A stretch of DNA of 64,000 nucleotides from Sphingobium psychrophilum (GTDB taxonomy: Bacteria > Pseudomonadota > Alphaproteobacteria > Sphingomonadales > Sphingomonadaceae), in contig NZ_JABBFV010000004.1 in the NCBI RefSeq assembly GCF_012927105.1, positions 62,001-126,000 on the forward strand, read 5' to 3'. The position numbers and the translations under genes are program-made. Below, piece by piece: positions 59,995 through 64,000 of the stretch. The notes under the pieces are model-generated. The model did no database searches. It worked only from the letters and a program-made list of their open reading frames with translations, and was not told the DNA's origin. The stretch's first letter is position 1; each line of letters starts with the position of its first letter.

Positions 59995-60627
59995 TCAATC
60001 CACGCGCGACACGAAATCCGCGACCGGCCGCCGCACCTTCTTCAGGTTGACCAACCAGTCGCCTTCCTCGGCGCGATAGCCCACCGGCATCATCACCACC
60101 GATCGCAGCCCGCGCGCGCGCAGATCAAGGATCGCGTCCAGCGCGTCGGGATCGAACCCTTCCATCGGCGTCGCATCGACTTCCTCGAACGCCGCGGCGG
60201 TCAGGGCGATGCCCAGCCCGACATAGGCCTGCCGCGCGGCATGTTCGAAATTGGTCTGCGCGTCGCGCTGCGGATAGCTGGCCAGCAACTGCTGGCGATA
60301 CGCTTCCCAGCCCTCATTCTTGAAACCGCGCTCGTCATTGACCAGGTCGAACATATGGTTGATCCGCTCGGGCGTATAATTGTCCCACGCGGCAAAGACG
60401 ATCAGGTGCGATGCATCCACGACCTGCGCCTGGTCCCAGGCGATCGCCCTGATCTTCTCGCGCACATCTGCGTTGGTGACGACGATCACCTCGAACTGCT
60501 GCAACCCGCTCGACGTCGGCGCCAGCCGCACCGCTTCCAATATGCGCTCCAGCGTATCTTCCGGCACCGCCTTGTCCGGATTCATCTTCTTGGTGGCATA
60601 GCGCCAGTTCAGCCGGTCGATCAGCAT
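59995..60627 (-). CDS. NAD(P)H-dependent nitroreductase family oxidoreductase
   Basis: A 210-residue FMN-dependent nitroreductase. It has the N-terminal RYATKKMNPDKAVPEDTLER, RLAPTSSGLQQFEVIVV (FMN binding) and the C-terminal GYRAEEGDWLVNLKKVRRP. It resembles NfnB/YdgI-type enzymes that reduce quinones, nitro compounds or dihydropteridine. It stands between the glycine-zipper and GIY-YIG genes and has no link to the GTA. Confidence 0.88.
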   Translation of the reverse strand: MLIDRLNWRYATKKMNPDKAVPEDTLERILEAVRLAPTSSGLQQFEVIVVTNADVREKIRAIAWDQAQVVDASHLIVFAAWDNYTPERINHMFDLVNDERGFKNEGWEAYRQQLLASYPQRDAQTNFEHAARQAYVGLGIALTAAAFEEVDATPMEGFDPDALDAILDLRARGLRSVVMMPVGYRAEEGDWLVNLKKVRRPVADFVSRVD

Positions 60628-60833
60628 AAAGCAAAGTCCTCATCCATGAAGCCGCGCCAGCCTAAGCCCGACGCATGACGCCCTGATGTAGAGCCTCCCG
60701 CCCGAAAATAAAGGTATCACATCAAAACTGATAAAATCGCGATCCAGACAGGAGCGGGCAGCAGTCCGCGAACGACCAGTTTTTGCCTTCAAAACATGGT
60801 GTGCCTTTGTCCGGAAGCGGCCGTTTCCCTCAT

Positions 60834-60865
60834 CGTCACCCCAGCGAAGGCTGGGGTCTCAGGCG
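60834..60865. repeat. Left 32-base arm bracketing the GIY-YIG gene
   Basis: The arm reads CGTCACCCCAGCGAAGGCTG and onward to CTCAGGCG. It contains the hairpin CCCCAGC-GAAG-GCTGGGG. It is a perfect inverted match to the right arm at 61,178-61,209 and is the same subtype as the pair at 24,959. Confidence 0.9.
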
Positions 60866-60866
60866 G

Positions 60867-61157
60867 TCACGAGATAACGTCTGAAATATCGCGCCAACCT
60901 GGATTCCTCTCTTCGACAAGCCGGATTTTCCATTCCCGCTTCCAGGCTTTCAGCGCCTTCTCGCGGGCAATGGCGCGCATGATGTCATCATGTGGCTCGA
61001 CCAGAACCAAGCGGGTCAGCCCGTATTTTTTGCAAAAAGCCGAACCAGTGCCGTTTCGATCTTGTTCGGCGCGTGCTGCAATGTCGGCTGTGACGCCGAT
61101 ATAGAGAACACCCCTCGGCTTGTTGGTCATGATGTAGGTGTAGCCGCCTCGCGCCAT
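60867..61157 (-). CDS. Small GIY-YIG nuclease
   Basis: A 96-residue single-domain nuclease. It has the GIY-YIG strands (GGYTYIMTNKPRGVLYIGVT), a catalytic Arg in TADIAARAEQDRNG, and LTRLVLVEPHDDIMRAIARE with the metal-binding Glu in REKALKAWKREWKI. Such short members are common in proteobacteria and often multicopy; their substrate is unknown. The gene begins 20 bases from the right arm and ends one base from the left arm of a perfect inverted repeat. Confidence 0.88.
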   Translation of the reverse strand: MARGGYTYIMTNKPRGVLYIGVTADIAARAEQDRNGTGSAFCKKYGLTRLVLVEPHDDIMRAIAREKALKAWKREWKIRLVEERNPGWRDISDVIS

Positions 61158-61177
61158 ATCTTACCGTAGCGCGTCAA

Positions 61178-61209
61178 CGCCTGAGACCCCAGCCTTCGCT
61201 GGGGTGACG
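61178..61209. repeat. Right 32-base arm bracketing the GIY-YIG gene
   Basis: It reads CGCCTGAGACCCCAGCCTTC and onward to GGTGACG, the exact reverse complement of the left arm at 60,834-60,865. The hairpin loop in this orientation is CTTC, equal to GAAG on the other strand. Confidence 0.9.
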
Positions 61210-61281
61210 GTGGATTTTATGACTGCTCTACAACAATTGCTCCTGTAAACCCGCCAGTCTGCTTCCCACCCAAATCCGTCC

Positions 61282-61299
61282 TTCCCGCGCAGGCGGGAA
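61282..61299. repeat. Single GCAG-loop hairpin (family 1)
   Basis: TTCCCGC-GCAG-GCGGGAA, followed by TCCAT as in the copy at 50,849. A degenerate copy may lie about 60 bases downstream (CCCCGCCTGCCCAGGC). They sit between the GIY-YIG unit and the terminase gene. Confidence 0.8.
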
Positions 61300-61393
61300 T
61301 CCATCTCCCAACCTCTCAACAAAGCCAAAAGGCGACAGAAGTATCCCCGCCTGCCCAGGCATGACGATATAGCGACACCGTATCCCTCATCCC

Positions 61394-62707
61394 TCACATC
61401 CCCCGCACCCGCGCCTCGCCCCGTTTCCCCAGCATCAATTCGGTGAGCGCCCACACCAGCGCATCGGCCCGATCGGGCGACCGCCCCGGCCCGACATAGC
61501 CACCCCCTGCGATCAACCCGCACATCTCGTCCTCCAGCGCCGGGAAAGCGCCGCGGTGCATCACCCGCCCGGCCTCATAAAGCGCCGCAACCGGCTCGGC
61601 CCGCGCCACCTTGCCCCGGCTCGCATGGACCAGCTTAACCGGCATCGCCGCTTCCGCCGCGCGCAACACGCTTTCCACCATCGCACCGCCATTATTCGCC
61701 TCGGCCACCACCCGGTCCGCATCATGGACCAAAGCCGCCGCCGCAACCGCCCGCGCCCAGCCTTCGGGCGACTGGCCCGCGACACTCGCATCAGCGATCA
61801 CATAAGCGCGCCCGTCGCCACCAACCCCCGCCACCACGATGCCGCAGGCGTCCCCGCCCGCCGACGCCGGCGGATCGACCGCAACCACCACCCGGCTGAG
61901 CGCGCCCGGCACATGCGCGACCCGGCACCGCTCGACTAGCAAGCGCGTCCACAAAGCGCCCTCCACCTCCTCGATCAGTTCGCCGTCCAGTTCCTGCCGC
62001 CCCAGCCGCGTGCCGCCATAGCTGGCCGTCATGGCGTCAACAAAGCCGTCGGCCAGATGCGCGACATTCTCCGCCGTCCGCCCCCGCGTCACCACGACAT
62101 CCGCGCCATCCCGCGCCACCAGCGCACGCACCAGCGGCACCGGCCGCGGCGTGGTCGTCGCCAGCACCCGCGGCGCGTCCCCCAGCCGCAACCCCATCAT
62201 CAGATTATGCCACGCCGCCTCGCCGCCCGCCCATTTCGCGATTTCGTCGGCCCAGCCATGGCTGAATTGCGGCCCGCGCAGCCCCTCCGGCTCGGCCGCG
62301 CCGAACAGGCTCGCCACCGCGCCATTGGGCCAGGTCAGCTTGCGCAGCGCAGGCGCATAGGCGGGCCGGTTCCACCAGGGCGCGATCGCCAGCAGGCCCG
62401 ACGCCCCCTCCACCATCACGCTGCGCGCCTCGCCCAGCGTCGCGCCGACCAGCGCGATCCGCGCCTGCGGATCGGCCTCGGCGATCCCGCGCACCCATTC
62501 CGCCCCGGCCCGCGTCTTGCCAAAGCCGCGCCCCGCCATCATCAGCCAGATGCGCCAGTCGCCCGGCGGCGGCAATTGCGCCGGCCGCGCCAGATACAGC
62601 CATTCCCGCTCCAGCCGCTCGGCCGACGCCCCGTCCAGCCGCTTCAATATCGCCGCCCTGGCGCGCCGATCGTCGCCGGCCAGAAAAACCTGATCCGAAA
62701 CCTCCAT
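61394..62707 (-). CDS. Large terminase subunit (gp2-like DNA-packaging motor)
   Basis: 437 residues. The ATPase domain has the Walker A variant GRGFGKT at residues 59-65. The Walker B-type acidic strand is not obvious in the ATPase half, while the nuclease domain shows SRVVVAVDPPASAGGDACGI with its first metal-binding Asp. SHGWADEIAKWAG and ATTTPRPVPLVRAL are terminase features. The enzyme pumps DNA into heads and cuts it. In GTAs it packages host DNA by headful. GGGGGAG precedes the ATG. No small terminase was recognised upstream. Confidence 0.93.
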   Translation of the reverse strand: MEVSDQVFLAGDDRRARAAILKRLDGASAERLEREWLYLARPAQLPPPGDWRIWLMMAGRGFGKTRAGAEWVRGIAEADPQARIALVGATLGEARSVMVEGASGLLAIAPWWNRPAYAPALRKLTWPNGAVASLFGAAEPEGLRGPQFSHGWADEIAKWAGGEAAWHNLMMGLRLGDAPRVLATTTPRPVPLVRALVARDGADVVVTRGRTAENVAHLADGFVDAMTASYGGTRLGRQELDGELIEEVEGALWTRLLVERCRVAHVPGALSRVVVAVDPPASAGGDACGIVVAGVGGDGRAYVIADASVAGQSPEGWARAVAAAALVHDADRVVAEANNGGAMVESVLRAAEAAMPVKLVHASRGKVARAEPVAALYEAGRVMHRGAFPALEDEMCGLIAGGGYVGPGRSPDRADALVWALTELMLGKRGEARVRGM

Positions 62708-62736
62708 CGCGCTCCCCCAAAATCCCCGCCCCTATT

Positions 62737-62873
62737 CGCGCAGAGGCGCAGAGAGCGCAGAGACAAAAAAAGCCGCCCGAAGGCGGCCTGAAAAATCTCT
62801 TCTCACATCTTCGCAAGGCAGCGCCATTCTCCCGACAGCGCCACATTCTCCGCGCCCTCTGCGCCTCTGCGCG
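62737..62873. repeat. Inverted repeat (CGCAGAGGCGCAGAG type) around a terminator
   Basis: 22-base arms CGCGCAGAGGCGCAGAGAGC and GCGCCCTCTGCGCCTCTGCG pair with one mismatch across 93 bases. Similar 'CGCAGAGGCGCAGAG' words are known as dispersed repeats in sphingomonads. The element surrounds the terminator between the M28 peptidase and terminase genes. Confidence 0.7.
62764..62796 (-). terminator. Rho-independent terminator after the M28 peptidase gene
   Basis: On the minus strand the stem GCCGCC-TTCG-GGCGGC is followed by TTTTTTT. It lies about 110 bases past the peptidase stop. Confidence 0.82.
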
Positions 62874-62904
62874 CAAAAATCTCCGTGCCTCCGCGCGACC
62901 CTCT

Positions 62905-64000
62905 CTACTTACGCGGCGCCATCCCACCGAACGTCACCAAACTCTCCGCCCCATCCTTGGCCACCGCCGCCACGCCGATGAAATGATCGTCCACCACGAT
63001 ATCCTTCAACACCGTCTCGGTCGCGCCCGTCACCATCCGGCTATCCGTCCAATCCTGCGCATCGGCCCGCCGCCAATAGAGCTTATAGCCCGCCGCACCC
63101 GGCACCGCGTCCCAAAACACCCGCGTATCCATCGACAACGCCCCGTCCAGCGACACGCTCGCCGGCGCGGCCGGCGCATCCGCCAGTTGCCGCAGCGCCG
63201 CGACGTTCAGCGCCGTCACCTTCGCCAGATAGGGGAAATCCATCCCCACGACGGTATCGCCATAGACCCGGCCACCCTCGGTCCGCAGATCCTGATGCTG
63301 CCGGTCGTAATTCTCGATCCCCACCGAAAAGCGCACCGCGGGAAAGCCCAGGTCCAGAAAGGGCGAATGATCCCCGCCGCGCCCGAAGCGATCGAAGCGC
63401 CGCACCGCGAACACATCCAGCCCGATCTGCGGATTACCCTCCGCAATCCCGTCGATCTTTTTCGCCAGCGCCCGCGAAGGCCCATCATCCTCGCCGCCGA
63501 TCGCCCGCCGCGTCGCGCTCGCCTTGGCGTCGTCGCCCGCGCGTATCCCTTCGGAAAAGACCCGCACCCGATCCGCCACGACATGCCCGTTTTGCCCGAT
63601 CGTGTTCCCGACAATATCATTGTTCAGCATCGCCCGCACCTGCCAGCCGCGCGCCTTGGCCGTCGCCGCCAGCAACTTGCCGCCCCACAGCCCCTGCTCC
63701 TCGCCCGACAAGAGCGCGTAGACGATCGTCCCGTCGAATTTCTCCCCCGCCAGCACCCGCGCCGCCTCGATCACCAGCGCGGTGCCCGACGCATTGTCGT
63801 TCGCGCCCGGCGCATCGCTCGTCACATTCATGACGTCGGTCACCCGGCTGTCGATATGCCCGGCGACGATCACGACCTGGTTTGGCCCAACCTCTGTCCA
63901 GCCGGTCCCCTTCTGAATCGCCAGCACATCGACCACCTCGACCCCATCGGGCGCGCGCGGCCCGGTAAAACGATCCGCGATCGTCTCCACCGTCAAACAG
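62905..64000 (-). CDS. M28 family zinc aminopeptidase (5' end outside the window)
   Basis: At least 365 residues. The metal site is clear: His-Asp in VIVAGHIDSRV, Asp in GANDNASGTALVIEAARVL, and the catalytic Glu pair in YALLSGEEQGLWGG. A further acidic ligand is in LNNDIVGN and a late His in GGDHSPFLDLGFPAV. A C-terminal fibronectin-like region follows (VFWDAVPGAAGYKLYWRRA). M28 members with this tail are exported. The frame is open to the window edge, and the only start-like codons in view are weak TTG codons, so the start with its signal peptide lies beyond. Confidence 0.9.
   Translation of the reverse strand, partial: CLTVETIADRFTGPRAPDGVEVVDVLAIQKGTGWTEVGPNQVVIVAGHIDSRVTDVMNVTSDAPGANDNASGTALVIEAARVLAGEKFDGTIVYALLSGEEQGLWGGKLLAATAKARGWQVRAMLNNDIVGNTIGQNGHVVADRVRVFSEGIRAGDDAKASATRRAIGGEDDGPSRALAKKIDGIAEGNPQIGLDVFAVRRFDRFGRGGDHSPFLDLGFPAVRFSVGIENYDRQHQDLRTEGGRVYGDTVVGMDFPYLAKVTALNVAALRQLADAPAAPASVSLDGALSMDTRVFWDAVPGAAGYKLYWRRADAQDWTDSRMVTGATETVLKDIVVDDHFIGVAAVAKDGAESLVTFGGMAPRK

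Larger units (their letters stand above)
60834..61209 (-). mobile_element. Candidate mini-element: GIY-YIG nuclease gene between perfect 32-bp inverted repeats
   Basis: The whole 376-base unit consists of two 32-base inverted arms and one 96-codon gene that almost fills the space between them. The arms are copies of the family 1 hairpin repeat, which elsewhere in the window appears as a pair without a gene. Mobility is an inference from this layout; no target duplication was seen. Confidence 0.5.
42485..62707 (-). mobile_element. Gene-transfer-agent-like locus, interrupted by unrelated genes
   Basis: The minus-strand series reads terminase, portal, DUF6127, prohead protease, capsid, tail fibre, adaptor, connector, tail terminator, major tail protein, gp10, chaperone, tape measure, DUF2460, DUF2163, NlpC/P60 peptidase, tip protein and DUF2793. 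It matches the order of the Rhodobacter GTA. No integrase, repressor, replication, holin or lysin gene and no flanking duplication were found, and no small terminase was recognised. At least eight genes unrelated to particles, some on the plus strand, lie inside the locus. Whether it still makes particles cannot be told from sequence. Confidence 0.8.

Noticed and set aside
42485..62707. Complete active prophage
   Set aside because: No integrase, repressor, replication or lysis genes, no flanking duplications, and a gene order matching GTAs rather than a self-transmitting phage.
1..64000. tRNA, rRNA or riboswitch
   Set aside because: No cloverleaf-like or known aptamer sequence was recognised in the intergenic regions by eye. 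A covariance search would be needed to exclude weak cases.

Overview
The window is chromosomal DNA of a high-GC alphaproteobacterium, most likely a sphingomonad (Sphingobium/Sphingomonas group). The evidence is the combination of a DUF1465/RcdA-like protein, a DksA lacking most zinc-finger cysteines, a DUF1013 cell-cycle regulator, a TonB-dependent receptor, YdcH-type small proteins, a split gene-transfer-agent (GTA) cluster of alphaproteobacterial type, and many short palindromic intergenic repeats of the kind seen in sphingomonad genomes. No rRNA, tRNA, CRISPR array, integrase or classical insertion sequence was recognised.

Positions 1-42,300 are mostly housekeeping and envelope genes. In order: tamB/tamA (outer-membrane assembly); rcdA-like and two YdcH-like genes; a PilZ protein; dksA; a serine-repeat surface protein; serS; an NlpD-like amidase activator coupled to a potassium channel; a TonB-dependent receptor; rimO; an M17 aminopeptidase; a marR-NlpC/P60-argC overlapping cluster; a membrane-anchored PQQ-type sugar dehydrogenase; a DUF815 ATPase; Sua5/TsaC; msrA; fadD; trcR; a glycosyltransferase and an LpxH-like phosphoesterase; a quinone oxidoreductase overlapping an AT-rich foreign-looking gene; clpA; a lipase-like hydrolase; a GST; a Bax-inhibitor-1 protein; thpR; sodC; and an OmpA porin with 21 consecutive prolines.

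Positions 42,485-62,707 hold a GTA-like locus, read on the minus strand from terminase (right) to the tail fibre/host-recognition proteins (left). Recognisable functions are large terminase, portal, DUF6127, prohead protease, HK97 capsid, a tail fibre with an S74 self-cleaving chaperone, fibre-tail adaptor, head-tail connector, DUF3168 tail terminator, major tail protein, gp10, tail chaperone, short tape measure, DUF2460 distal tail protein, DUF2163 hub, NlpC/P60 peptidase, tip protein and DUF2793. Most neighbours overlap by 1-4 bases. There is no integrase, lysis module, replication gene or att-like duplication, which fits a domesticated particle better than a prophage. The series is interrupted by unrelated genes: a PhyH dioxygenase, twin tiny Cys-GGRW membrane proteins, a secreted protein, a TonB-C-like gene broken by an amber stop, a glycine-zipper protein, a nitroreductase and a GIY-YIG nuclease. 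It is also interrupted by repeats.

The most unusual feature is a repeat system. Hairpins with 7-8 bp stems of differing sequence but a constant GAAG or GCAG loop recur at least ten times, often as head-to-head pairs. One pair has perfect 32-bp arms that bracket a 96-residue GIY-YIG nuclease gene, which suggests a REP/RAYT-like arrangement with a different nuclease. A second repeat family (CTTCTCC...GGAGAAGGATACG...CAGTTGG) clusters in the GTA locus, and one copy carries the hairpin core of the first family. The window ends inside an M28 metallopeptidase gene.
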